In this document: in pieces, positions 6,534 to 12,623 of the stretch | How the letters are laid out: the number at the start of each line of letters is the position of its first letter | Position numbering within the stretch: the first letter of the stretch is position 1 | IMG/VR virus record: IMGVR_UViG_3300027971_000234 | Span: 1 to 22,970 of that record | Direction: 5' to 3' (one strand) | Origin: a virus | DNA length: 22,970 nt | Notes under the pieces: generated by a model | What the model was told of the DNA's origin: nothing | The model's database searches: none | Seen by the model: only the letters and a program-made list of their open reading frames with translations | Position numbers and translations under genes: made by a program

Positions 6534-8351
6534 TTAATTATACCTTCTTCTAAATAATGATTCAACACCTTGTGAGTCAGGACCTTTAGCAGGTGGCACT
6601 GTTGTTGTCAATCCACCATCAGACATACTCACTCGTCCGCCATCCGAGAATCTTTTAGAAAAAGTTCCCATTACGCTATCATATAAATCAAATATTTCTT
6701 TTTTAGACATACCTGTAGTTTCATAACCTTTTTTATTTAATGTTTGTTCTTCATAACTTTTAACTTGTCCACCTTGATCAAAACTAGCTATTCCACCATC
6801 TGCCTTTTTTGTAGGAGTAACGCGAGCCGCGGCGTCTTGTTCAGATTTTAAAATATTTTGTAAAAGTTCATTTTGATTATATTTATATCCTCCAGTATTA
6901 CCAAAAGCATGAACTCGTTCATCTCCTCCTATATTTGCCATAGGTTTATTATAAATTGATTCTAATCTATCAAGAGCTCTTTTTTGTAAATCTATTTGAG
7001 ATTGCAATTCTACTGATGGAGTGCCTGTATATCCATATTGCTCTATTGGAGTTCCTCTTGATGAATATTGATATTGTGTTTGAGGTCGTTGTTGTTGAAC
7101 TGAAGGTGGTGCTTGAAATCTTTGGTTATAAATAGAAGTTGCTAAATCAATTGTTGATTTTTGTGGATCAGCTTGAAAGGTTGGACCAAAATATGCTTCA
7201 TTTAAACTTCTTTGAAAAGATGGAAAAAAATCTTGTTGATATCTTAACTCTTCCATTTCAGGTTCTGAATATCCAGCTGCTTGTGCTTGTTGCATCATCA
7301 GTCCAGCTTGTGGACTAAACACATCTCTAAATCTTTGACCTGATGTAAATATATTTCCTGTTAATGCAGAAATAACTGGATCGCTATAACCATATTGATC
7401 AATTGGAGATCTTTGTAAAGCAAGTGGATCTATGTTTCCTCCAACTTGATATCCCGGTCTTTCACGAAACATACTTGCAACACCACCGTCTGCATAAGGT
7501 GTGTCTGCTCTCATTGCAGCAAATTCTGTTGGTATATTAATATCAATATCTACTCCTTCTCCTTTGCTCGCTCTTGGTCCTAAAAGATTTCCTAACATTT
7601 CTAAACCAGCTGAAGTATCTACTCTTTTATTTTTAAATGAATTTGAAATATAATCTTTTATTAAAGATGTATCTACATCTCTGGCTTTAGGGTTATCATT
7701 TCCTATCCATCCTGTAAAATTACCTTGAGTTCCATATGCTGGATTCCAATCATATTTATCTTTAACTTTTACATCTAAAGTTTTTGGATCTATTTCATAA
7801 CTGTAAGTTCCTAATGTTGCATAAGTTGAAGGAAATTTAGTTATTGCATTTTGTCTACTTGATCTAGTTAAGTGTTGATCTTTTTCATTAACTTGCCCTG
7901 AAAGATCTCCTGTTCTTGAATATTTTTCTAATGCTTGTTTTCTTAAATCTAATTTAAAATCATCTGGAAAATAATTCTCATCAAGTTTTCCTGTTTTTAA
8001 ACCTGGAACCATAGTTCTTGTATATAATCTATATTCAGGTCCTATATTATTTTTTATTAAATTACTTAATCCACCATCAGCAAGATCCATATACTGTCTA
8101 TCTCTATTCATAATTTCTGGCATTACTGGAACTGCTCCTTTTGGAATAACATCTCTTGGTGGATAGATAGGCATTGTTTCATAACTATCATATTCTGGAG
8201 GTGAATAGTTTGGATATTTAGATTCTAAATTTCCTAAAATTTCTTGTTCAGTGTATGGTGTATATTTATCTAATGGTATTTCTTCTGGAGATCTTTCTTT
8301 ATTAGAAACTCTTGTTACAAATTTTTCAAATGCTTCTTCGATTCCTGCCAT
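6534..8351 (-). CDS. Unknown 605-aa protein between TerL and portal
   Basis: I do not recognise a named family. The protein is soluble, rich in Tyr, Gln, Asp and Pro, with no TM segment or catalytic motif. Residues ~170-205 (STYATLGTYSYEIDPKTLDV, DKYDWNP) look like a small folded beta domain. The rest is low complexity, including Gln/Tyr/Pro-rich tracts (QQQRPQTQYQYSSRG). At least five Asp-Gly-Gly motifs are scattered along it: ADGGLSNL, ADGGVASMF, ADGGIASFDQGG, SDGGRVSM and SDGGL, with IASF/VASM after two of them. The gene follows TerL by 1 base and precedes the portal by 2, so a role in the virion or its assembly (internal, ejected or packaging accessory) is likely by position only. Confidence 0.7.
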   Translation of the reverse strand: MAGIEEAFEKFVTRVSNKERSPEEIPLDKYTPYTEQEILGNLESKYPNYSPPEYDSYETMPIYPPRDVIPKGAVPVMPEIMNRDRQYMDLADGGLSNLIKNNIGPEYRLYTRTMVPGLKTGKLDENYFPDDFKLDLRKQALEKYSRTGDLSGQVNEKDQHLTRSSRQNAITKFPSTYATLGTYSYEIDPKTLDVKVKDKYDWNPAYGTQGNFTGWIGNDNPKARDVDTSLIKDYISNSFKNKRVDTSAGLEMLGNLLGPRASKGEGVDIDINIPTEFAAMRADTPYADGGVASMFRERPGYQVGGNIDPLALQRSPIDQYGYSDPVISALTGNIFTSGQRFRDVFSPQAGLMMQQAQAAGYSEPEMEELRYQQDFFPSFQRSLNEAYFGPTFQADPQKSTIDLATSIYNQRFQAPPSVQQQRPQTQYQYSSRGTPIEQYGYTGTPSVELQSQIDLQKRALDRLESIYNKPMANIGGDERVHAFGNTGGYKYNQNELLQNILKSEQDAAARVTPTKKADGGIASFDQGGQVKSYEEQTLNKKGYETTGMSKKEIFDLYDSVMGTFSKRFSDGGRVSMSDGGLTTTVPPAKGPDSQGVESLFRRRYN

Positions 8352-8352
8352 A

Positions 8353-9831
8353 TTAATAATAAGTTCTGTTATGATGAATCACTGGTTCGTCTCTATAATC
8401 CTCTGGGTGATCTATAAAACCACCTTGTCGAAATCTCATTACTGCTTGAGTCATAGAATCTACCAAGTCATCGTTATCCCCGTAAGGAAATGCTGCGCAT
8501 TCCTCTACGACCTCTTCAGCAAACTTTTGATCAGGTGCCCATATTTGTCCTGATTCAAACAATGGCGCAACTGCATTTACCCTTGCATGCTTATCATTTC
8601 CTTTGCTCGGTGTAAAGTTAACAACGGGAATACCCATTTTACGTAATTCATAGGTCAAAGGTAGTCCTGATGCTTTAGCTTCAATGATCACCGTTTCTGG
8701 ATTCCAGTAGCTATATTGTTCTAATGCTTTACGTTTTAATTCTGGAAACTCTAATCTTTCCTTATAAGCATCTAGTAATATTAAATTCGGTTCGCTATCC
8801 TCGTTCAATCTAAATACACCCCACGTTGTGATTGCAGAGTAATCCGCCGTTTCTTTTTTAAGAAACGCTGTATCATAACTTTGAATGACATGATCTAAAG
8901 GAGGAATATAAGGTTTATCCCAAACTCTCCACCACTCACGTTTAATGATTGATCCCTCTTCTGCCGTTGGATTTTGCATCCATTGTGCATTCCATTTCTG
9001 AACCGACAAAGAAGCTTTGACAGATTCTAATTCTGATAACTTCCAATACTCTGGCCACACCGCTTGATTGGTTGGAAGAATAGCTGGAAACTCAATCAAC
9101 TCCCATTGATCTGCTTTTGTTTCAGCTGATGATTTTATAAGTTGTGCTGTTAAATCTTTAACTGACCAACGCGTCATAACCACGACAATCTTACCGCCGG
9201 GTTGTAATCTCTGACGAGGTCCTGATGTATACCATTCATAAGCACGTTCCAGCGCTTCTGGATTCATGGCGTCTTGTTCTGAATGTGGATCATCTATAAT
9301 TAATAGATCAGCGCCTCGACCTGTTATCGCACCGCCGACACCGGCTGCAAAGTATTCACCCCCTTGTTCCGTTTCCCAACGGCCCGCGGCTTGCGAGTCT
9401 TCACGTAATCTTGTTTGAAATATTTTCTGATAGTCTTCGCTGTCAATGAGTGTTTTAGCTTTTCTACCGAACCGAACAGCGAGCTCCGCGGTGTGAGTAG
9501 TTTGGATAATCTTTAGTTTAGGATTCTTACCTATCATCCAAGCGGGGAGCAGGAACGATGCAAACTCTGATTTGGTATGCCTTGGTGGCATGTTGATTAT
9601 TAAACGATTGATATCGCCTCGTGCAAGTCTATTGAACTGATCAGCAATTTTTTTATGATGATCTCCTTGTATAAAATCTGGCCAAACAGTTTTAACAAAC
9701 TTTAAGAAATCATTATTGATTTCTTTTTTGTTTTTCTTTTCACGTAACATAAGAAAACATTTTCTATAATCCTTACGTGCATCTACTGGTAATTTTTGTA
9801 TCTGTTCTTCTGTTAGTGTTAACTCTTCCAT
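8353..9831 (-). CDS. terL: Terminase large subunit
   Basis: This 492-aa protein is the DNA-packaging motor and nuclease. The ATPase domain shows a Walker A-type sequence MPPRHTKSE at 81-89 and Walker B LLIIDDP at 176-182, with RGADLL just before. The nuclease domain shows SYDTAF (D320), VIIEAKASG (E384) and DNDDLVDS (~452-459) as the likely acidic metal-binding triad. The common form of the first motif is PPRHGKSE; a Thr replaces the Gly here. The product should dock on the portal with TerS. Oddly, the probable small subunit is at 17007-17525 on the other strand rather than next door. It is the first gene of the leftward operon and begins beside the 1-kb non-coding region. Confidence 0.95.
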   Translation of the reverse strand: MEELTLTEEQIQKLPVDARKDYRKCFLMLREKKNKKEINNDFLKFVKTVWPDFIQGDHHKKIADQFNRLARGDINRLIINMPPRHTKSEFASFLLPAWMIGKNPKLKIIQTTHTAELAVRFGRKAKTLIDSEDYQKIFQTRLREDSQAAGRWETEQGGEYFAAGVGGAITGRGADLLIIDDPHSEQDAMNPEALERAYEWYTSGPRQRLQPGGKIVVVMTRWSVKDLTAQLIKSSAETKADQWELIEFPAILPTNQAVWPEYWKLSELESVKASLSVQKWNAQWMQNPTAEEGSIIKREWWRVWDKPYIPPLDHVIQSYDTAFLKKETADYSAITTWGVFRLNEDSEPNLILLDAYKERLEFPELKRKALEQYSYWNPETVIIEAKASGLPLTYELRKMGIPVVNFTPSKGNDKHARVNAVAPLFESGQIWAPDQKFAEEVVEECAAFPYGDNDDLVDSMTQAVMRFRQGGFIDHPEDYRDEPVIHHNRTYY

Positions 9832-9842
9832 AATAACCTTTA

Positions 9843-9871
9843 ATTATATAGTATTATTACCAAATAAGAAA
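9843..9871 (-). promoter_or_regulatory. Possible promoter for the leftward virion operon
   Basis: On the minus strand a perfect TATAAT (9843-9848) stands 11 bases before the TerL start codon, with TTTCTT 17 bases further upstream as a poor -35. The -10 match is exact, but A+T richness makes it weak evidence, and the distance leaves a very short leader. It is the only obvious candidate between TerL and the divergent region. Confidence 0.3.
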
Positions 9872-10094
9872 GAGCTTGAAAGTACAATGAATGTTACGAA
9901 AAAGGGTTTCATAAAAATTTTTTATAAAATTTTTGAGGCATTGCAATATTTATAAATATTATTTTTTTGGGGGTAGGGGTACATAAAACAACATATATTT
10001 TGGAAATGTTTTTGGCGCGTAGGAATGTCCAAATCCTTGATTATAGAACAACATTTAGATACATCTAAAAGTTTAAGGGTATAGGGGTAAAGAA

Positions 10095-10146
10095 AAATAC
10101 TTCGTATTTCACTTTCATTTTGATTAGGTAATAACTTCGTTATTAC
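10095..10146. repeat. Pair of similar TTC-loop hairpins
   Basis: Two consecutive inverted repeats share the centre ACTTCGT: 10095-10109 (AAATAC, TTC, GTATTT) and 10128-10146 (GTAATAAC, TTC, GTTATTAC). The second has an 8-bp stem. They are spaced about 20 bases apart and could be protein-binding dyads. No function is known. Confidence 0.5.
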
Positions 10147-10167
10147 TTAATCGTTAAACAAGGAACG

Positions 10168-10203
10168 GATACACGCGATACGCGAACACGCGTGGCGTGT
10201 ATC
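10168..10203. repeat. Strong nested hairpin, GC-rich in an A/T-rich setting
   Basis: The outer stem pairs GATACACGC (10168-10176) with GCGTGTATC (10195-10203), 9 bp. After a small bulge an inner stem pairs ACGCG (10180-10184) with CGCGT (10189-10193) around an AACA loop. This is the most stable inverted repeat in the gene-free region. There is no T-run after it on either strand, so it does not look like a simple terminator. It could be a cruciform, an origin structure or an RNA stem. Confidence 0.6.
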
Positions 10204-10319
10204 GTTGGCGTTGGCTTGGCGGTTAGCGGTACGCTGTTGGCGTAGCGTGAAACGATAATAGATATTAATTAAAAGATAATGCTTGTCTTATAATATCCCA
10301 TAATATAAACCTTATGTTC

Positions 10320-10386
10320 TGGGTTGATAAGATACTAATACTTAATTAATAACTTATATTAATTAATATCTTGGTAGCATAACCCA
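10320..10386. repeat. Long imperfect stem-loop
   Basis: Three consecutive pairings nest within 67 bases: TGGGTT (10320-10325) with AACCCA (10381-10386), AAGATA (10329-10334) with TATCTT (10367-10372), and TTAATTAATA (10342-10351) with TATTAATTAA (10357-10366), leaving a 5-base loop. A 7-base bulge lies on the 5' side. Twenty-two pairs in nested order are unlikely by accident even in A/T-rich DNA. Role unknown: structured RNA or origin cruciform. Confidence 0.55.
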
Positions 10387-10751
10387 CGCCTAACGATTCG
10401 CGTATAGGTTGCATTTGTTTAGCTGTTATTTAATCGCGGATAGTTATTCAGTTATCTTTATTTATAAATGATAAGCGGATTTTGGATTGAGTAAAGGTAA
10501 GGCGGTCAGCGTTTCGTTAATATGCGTTAAGCGTTGGCGGATATTGGAACGGGGATTGTTAAGCATTTTGGCGGTTTGTTATATTTTTGGCGGTTGATTG
10601 CGGATATTTGATAAAGTATTTCGAAGCGGGAAGCGACGGGCTTTGGCTAGTTAATCGGTTTTATTCAGTCGGTTGAATTTACTTTGATTAACTTAAAAAC
10701 TGTATTTTATTAGATAGTTATTGATTAAGCGTTTCAAGTAAGGGTTGCGGT

Positions 10752-10767
10752 GTTGCAAGATTGCAAC
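10752..10767. promoter_or_regulatory. Operator-like dyad upstream of the early block
   Basis: GTTGCAA and TTGCAAC are separated by GA (10752-10767), a symmetric 16-base site ~45 bases before the TATAAT at 10810. Its place suggests a repressor or activator site for the rightward genes. Inferred from symmetry and position only. Confidence 0.35.
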
Positions 10768-10786
10768 TGTTCAAAACTATTTAACT

Positions 10787-10815
10787 TATCCTTTAAATAA
10801 CGCTTTAAATATAAT
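10787..10815 (+). promoter_or_regulatory. Possible promoter of the rightward early-type block
   Basis: A perfect TATAAT at 10810-10815 stands ~55 bases before the ATG at 10871. At 17-base spacing the -35 position reads TATCCT, a poor match, so activity might depend on an activator at the dyad 10752-10767. Weak in view of local A/T richness. Confidence 0.3.
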
Positions 10816-10870
10816 TTCAAATATGTATTATCCAACACAGAAAGAATAACAATAAAAGAAAGAGGAAAAA

Positions 10871-11098
10871 ATGATGTTAAGTTATAAAACAATCACATTT
10901 CATTATCCATTATCAAATATTGAAATTGATTTTAACGGAAAAAATGTTTTTAAGGTTTTTACTATTGATGATACGGGCAATAGAGATAATCAACCGCTTG
11001 AAATATTAAGAGAGCCATTAATGACAAACAAAAACGATATTAATTTGGCTCAATTATTTTGTGATAATTGGATAAGAACAGAATTATATAAAATTTAA
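10871..11098 (+). CDS. Small early-type protein of unknown function
   Basis: A 75-aa protein, not recognised. It begins with ATGATG, and AGAGGA lies 5 bases before the first ATG. The N-terminal half looks like beta strands (SYKTITFHYPLSN, IEIDFNGKNVFKVFTIDD) and the C-terminal third helical (DINLAQLFCDNWIRTELYKI). There is no TM segment or metal motif. It is the first gene of the plus-strand block that also encodes ArdA, and its TAA stop lies inside the TTTAATTAACT that opens the first double-hairpin element. As a small first gene after a large regulatory region it may be a host takeover or anti-defence protein; that is inference from position. Confidence 0.65.
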   Translation: MMLSYKTITFHYPLSNIEIDFNGKNVFKVFTIDDTGNRDNQPLEILREPLMTNKNDINLAQLFCDNWIRTELYKI

Positions 11099-11147
11099 TT
11101 AACTCAAAGCCCTTAATCTAGGGCTTTGGGATAGTTAAAAGACTATC
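11094..11147 (+). repeat. Double-hairpin intergenic element, copy 1
   Basis: TTTAATTAACT at 11094-11104 contains the upstream stop codon. Hairpin 1 pairs CAAAGCCC (11105-11112) with GGGCTTTG (11121-11128). Hairpin 2 pairs GATAGT (11130-11135) with ACTATC (11142-11147). A Shine-Dalgarno (GAGAGGA) and the next ATG follow 18 bases later. Hairpin 1 has a different stem sequence from copies 2 and 3 but the same form. Confidence 0.75.
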
Positions 11148-11164
11148 AAAAAAGAGAGGATAAA

Positions 11165-11338
11165 ATGCAACTAACAATAGAGATAAAAAGCGTTTATGGC
11201 GTGGATAGGATTTATGCTGTATGTAATAACGCTAAATTAATAACAAAGTTAAAAAATAGTAAAACTTTAAGTAAAGAAGATATTTCAATTTTAAGAGAAT
11301 TGGGGTATAAAATCGAAACGAAGCAACAAACGATATAG
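11165..11338 (+). CDS. 57-aa early-type protein of unknown function
   Basis: The ATG at 11165 is preceded by a good GAGAGGA, 5 bases away. The product starts MQLTIEIKSVYGVDRIYAVC, then has a Lys-rich linker and a C-terminal helix (SKEDISILRELGYKIE). A short beta hairpin followed by one helix is suggested. No catalytic or membrane motif is seen. The second half (ITKLKNSK then an Ile/Leu helix and a Gly) resembles the second half of the next gene's product (ITKRLKDKK), so the two may be diverged duplicates. It sits between the first double-hairpin element and the 51-aa gene, 5 bases from that gene's ATG. Function unknown. Confidence 0.6.
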   Translation: MQLTIEIKSVYGVDRIYAVCNNAKLITKLKNSKTLSKEDISILRELGYKIETKQQTI

Positions 11339-11343
11339 AAAGA

Positions 11344-11499
11344 ATGAAAAATAAAAAAAAAGTTTATTGTTATAAATTTACCCCTACGGGAATTATAACA
11401 GTTTACTATGATGATATAACAAAGAGGTTAAAAGATAAAAAAAATATCAATCAAAACGAAATAAAAGAAATAGTTAAACAAATAGGTATAAATGATTAG
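11344..11499 (+). CDS. 51-aa early-type protein of unknown function
   Basis: The product starts MKNKKKVYCYKFTPTGIITV, then has YYDDITKRLKDKKNI and a helix NEIKEIVKQIGIND. It starts 5 bases after the 57-aa gene; the ribosome-binding site would be the AGAAAGA overlapping that gene's stop, which is modest. It is basic at the N terminus, with a predicted two-strand plus helix build like its neighbour; the shared ITK-L-K pattern suggests common descent. No known family is recognised. The codon and base composition are the same as in the rest of the block. Confidence 0.55.
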   Translation: MKNKKKVYCYKFTPTGIITVYYDDITKRLKDKKNINQNEIKEIVKQIGIND

Positions 11500-11569
11500 A
11501 GAGTTTTGTCTTTCGGTAATTGTTTTGGCGTATCTTTACGCTTTAACAGTATTTTTATTTTTAATTTAA
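11492..11569 (+). CDS. Possible 25-aa single-TM microprotein
   Basis: An ATG overlapping the end of the 51-aa gene by 8 bases opens a short frame reading MIREFCLSVIVLAYLYALTV and ending FLFLI. That is one continuous hydrophobic helix with a charged start (R, E). Its TAA is exactly the one embedded in the TTTAATTAACT that begins double-hairpin element 2. This is where the two other elements carry the stop of the gene before them, and it is the main reason to take so short a frame seriously. No clear Shine-Dalgarno is seen, so it would depend on coupling. It may still be accidental. Confidence 0.35.
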   Translation: MIREFCLSVIVLAYLYALTVFLFLI

Positions 11570-11622
11570 TTAACTTATAACGCCTATTCATTTAGGCGTT
11601 ATTGGATAGTTAAATAGCTATC
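11565..11622 (+). repeat. Double-hairpin intergenic element, copy 2
   Basis: TTTAATTAACT at 11565-11575. Hairpin 1 pairs ATAACGCCTA (11577-11586) with TAGGCGTTAT (11593-11602) around a 6-base loop. Two bases later hairpin 2 pairs GATAG (11605-11609) with CTATC (11618-11622), extendable by a T-G and a T-A pair. The ardA start codon lies 27 bases downstream. Confidence 0.8.
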
Positions 11623-11648
11623 ATAACAATAAACAAAGGGTGTAAAAA

Positions 11649-12197
11649 ATGGAAAATGTACAAACAACAGAAATAAAAAAAGAAATACCAAAAGACACTA
11701 GCAACGAATATTCAATTTATATTGCTTGTTTAGCTTCATATAATAACGGAATATTATTTGGTAAATGGATTAAGCCAAGTAATGATGTTGAAGAATTACA
11801 AGGGCAAATAAATGAAATTCTTAAATCTTCATCAATTCCTAATGCGGAAGAATGGGCTATTCACGATTATGACGATTTTCATAATTTAGGGGAAAATCCA
11901 AATTTGGAAGATATTACAAAAATCGTTGAAGCATATGAAGAACACGGAATAGAACAAATAAACGCTTTTTTAACTTTGTATAGTGTTGAAGATTTAGAAC
12001 ATTTTGAAGAAAGCTATCAAGGCGAACATGACAGCTTTTTAGATTATGCAACTAATATATTTGATGAATGTTATTTACATGATGTACCAGAAAGCGTTGC
12101 TTCATATATTGATTATGAAAAATTTGCCCGTGATTTAAACCACGATTATAACAGCGTTGATAGTACAAACGGGGTTTTTGTTTTTGGTAGCTTTTAA
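11649..12197 (+). CDS. ardA: ArdA-family antirestriction protein
   Basis: This 182-aa, very acidic protein shows ArdA landmarks in order: YSIYIACLASYNNGILFGKW (21-40), INEILKSSSIPNAEEWAIHD (54-73) with YDDF after it, LGENPNLEDITKIVEAYEEH (80-99), EHFEESYQGEHDSFLDYA (118-135) and YIDYEKFARDL (153-163) followed by GVFVFGSF. ArdA dimers mimic bent B-form DNA and block Type I restriction enzymes, so the phage could use it on entry. The length is close to the usual ~165-180. The first ~18 residues are a Thr/Lys/Glu-rich tail outside the domain. It is flanked on both sides by double-hairpin elements, supporting cassette-like organisation. A weak AAGGG lies ~11 bases before the ATG. Family call is confident; activity is inferred. 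Confidence 0.93.
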   Translation: MENVQTTEIKKEIPKDTSNEYSIYIACLASYNNGILFGKWIKPSNDVEELQGQINEILKSSSIPNAEEWAIHDYDDFHNLGENPNLEDITKIVEAYEEHGIEQINAFLTLYSVEDLEHFEESYQGEHDSFLDYATNIFDECYLHDVPESVASYIDYEKFARDLNHDYNSVDSTNGVFVFGSF

Positions 12198-12250
12198 TTA
12201 ACTTATAACGCCTTAATATAGGCGTTATGGGATAGTTAAAAATAACTATC
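12193..12250 (+). repeat. Double-hairpin intergenic element, copy 3
   Basis: TTTAATTAACT at 12193-12203 carries the ardA stop. Hairpin 1 pairs ATAACGCCT (12205-12213) with AGGCGTTAT (12220-12228) around TAATAT. Hairpin 2 pairs GATAGTTA (12231-12238) with TAACTATC (12243-12250) around AAAA. The next ATG is at 12278. Stem 1 is shared with copy 2 but the loop differs. Confidence 0.8.
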
Positions 12251-12277
12251 ATTAAACAACTAACAAAAGGGTAAAAA

Positions 12278-12457
12278 ATGAAAAAAAACGATTATAAGAT
12301 GAGAGAATATATTGTCACTTTAAAAATTGATAATGAAAAAGTGAGAACTTTTGCCAATAACAAAAAAAGTGCAATCAATAATATTTTAAATTTTTACAGG
12401 TGGAAAAACTACAATAAAGATTGGGGTATCACAGCAAAATTTATAAGACAGCTTTAA
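12278..12457 (+). CDS. 59-aa early-type basic protein of unknown function
   Basis: The ATG at 12278 follows AAAAGGG by 7 bases. The protein reads MKKNDYKMREYIVTLKIDNE, then KVRTFANNKKSAINNILNFY, ending with an Arg/Trp/Lys-rich tail. Two beta strands then a helix are suggested; positive charge and aromatic residues would suit nucleic acid binding. No family is recognised. It is bracketed by double-hairpin copies 3 and 4 and is the last gene before the convergent minus-strand block, so it is the third cassette of this block. Function unknown. Confidence 0.65.
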   Translation: MKKNDYKMREYIVTLKIDNEKVRTFANNKKSAINNILNFYRWKNYNKDWGITAKFIRQL

Positions 12458-12467
12458 AATTAGAAAT

Positions 12468-12508
12468 CGCCACGCTGTAATGGCGTGGCGTTGTCAATTA
12501 AATGACAA
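12468..12508. repeat. Double-hairpin element, copy 4 (divergent sequence, same form); possible terminator
   Basis: Hairpin 1 pairs CGCCACGC (12468-12475) with GCGTGGCG (12483-12490). Hairpin 2 follows at once, TTGTCA (12491-12496) with TGACAA (12503-12508) around ATTAAA. Neither stem matches copies 1-3, but two adjacent hairpins after a gene's stop are repeated. Read on the minus strand the GC stem is followed by a T-rich stretch, so it could also terminate the convergent minus-strand operon. Confidence 0.6.
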
Positions 12509-12532
12509 GCACAAATAAAATAAACATAAAAC

Positions 12533-12621
12533 ACAGGCACAAGCGAAATAAGCCACAGGCACAGGCACAGGCACAGGCACAAGCGAACATACAAGCACAG
12601 GCGACAGGCACAGGCACAAGC
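12533..12621. repeat. Hexamer repeat array 1 (ACAGGC / ACAAGC)
   Basis: Eight ACAGGC and four ACAAGC hexamers occur within 89 bases, often as runs (four ACAGGC in tandem at 12555-12578) closed by ACAAGCGA. Short irregular spacers (GAAATAAGCC, GAACAT, G) interrupt it. It is C/G-rich against an A/T-rich background and ends 2 bases before the stop of the nuclease gene at 12624. A second, larger array of the same unit lies at 16794-16968 in the same orientation. Confidence 0.9.
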
Positions 12622-12623
12622 GA

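Larger units (their letters stand above)
9832..10870. other. 1-kb non-coding divergent region, candidate origin/control region
   Basis: No credible gene is seen on either strand. The left part (9905-9970) is almost pure A/T with two self-complementary stretches, 9913-9934 (AAAAATTTT, loop TTAT, AAAATTTTT) and a perfect palindrome 9945-9960 (AATATTTATAAATATT). G clusters follow (GGGGGTAGGGG at 9969-9979; TAGGGGTA again at 10082-10089). The rest is G-rich over C-rich on the plus strand and carries same-strand TTGGCGG copies at 10216, 10534, 10568 and 10587, plus hairpins listed separately. It divides the leftward virion operon from the rightward early-type block. An A/T-rich unwinding stretch with iteron-like repeats fits a replication origin, but promoter or operator clusters are equally possible. 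Confidence 0.5.

Noticed and set aside
10128-10146. Resemblance of GTAATAACTTCGTTATTAC to a loxP arm
   Set aside because: Only the ATAACTTCGT core matches; there is no 8-base spacer with a second 13-base arm and no recombinase in the window.
10741-10770. TGTTGCAAGA shared between ~10751 and ~22541
   Set aside because: Ten or eleven identical bases are expected several times by chance in 23 kb of A/T-rich DNA.
12052-12252. 66-aa minus-strand frame inside ardA
   Set aside because: Antisense shadow of the well-supported ArdA gene and of double-hairpin copy 3.
12533-12621. CRISPR-like array at the hexamer repeats
   Set aside because: Units are 6 bases with spacers of 0-10 bases; there is no repeat-spacer regularity and no cas genes.
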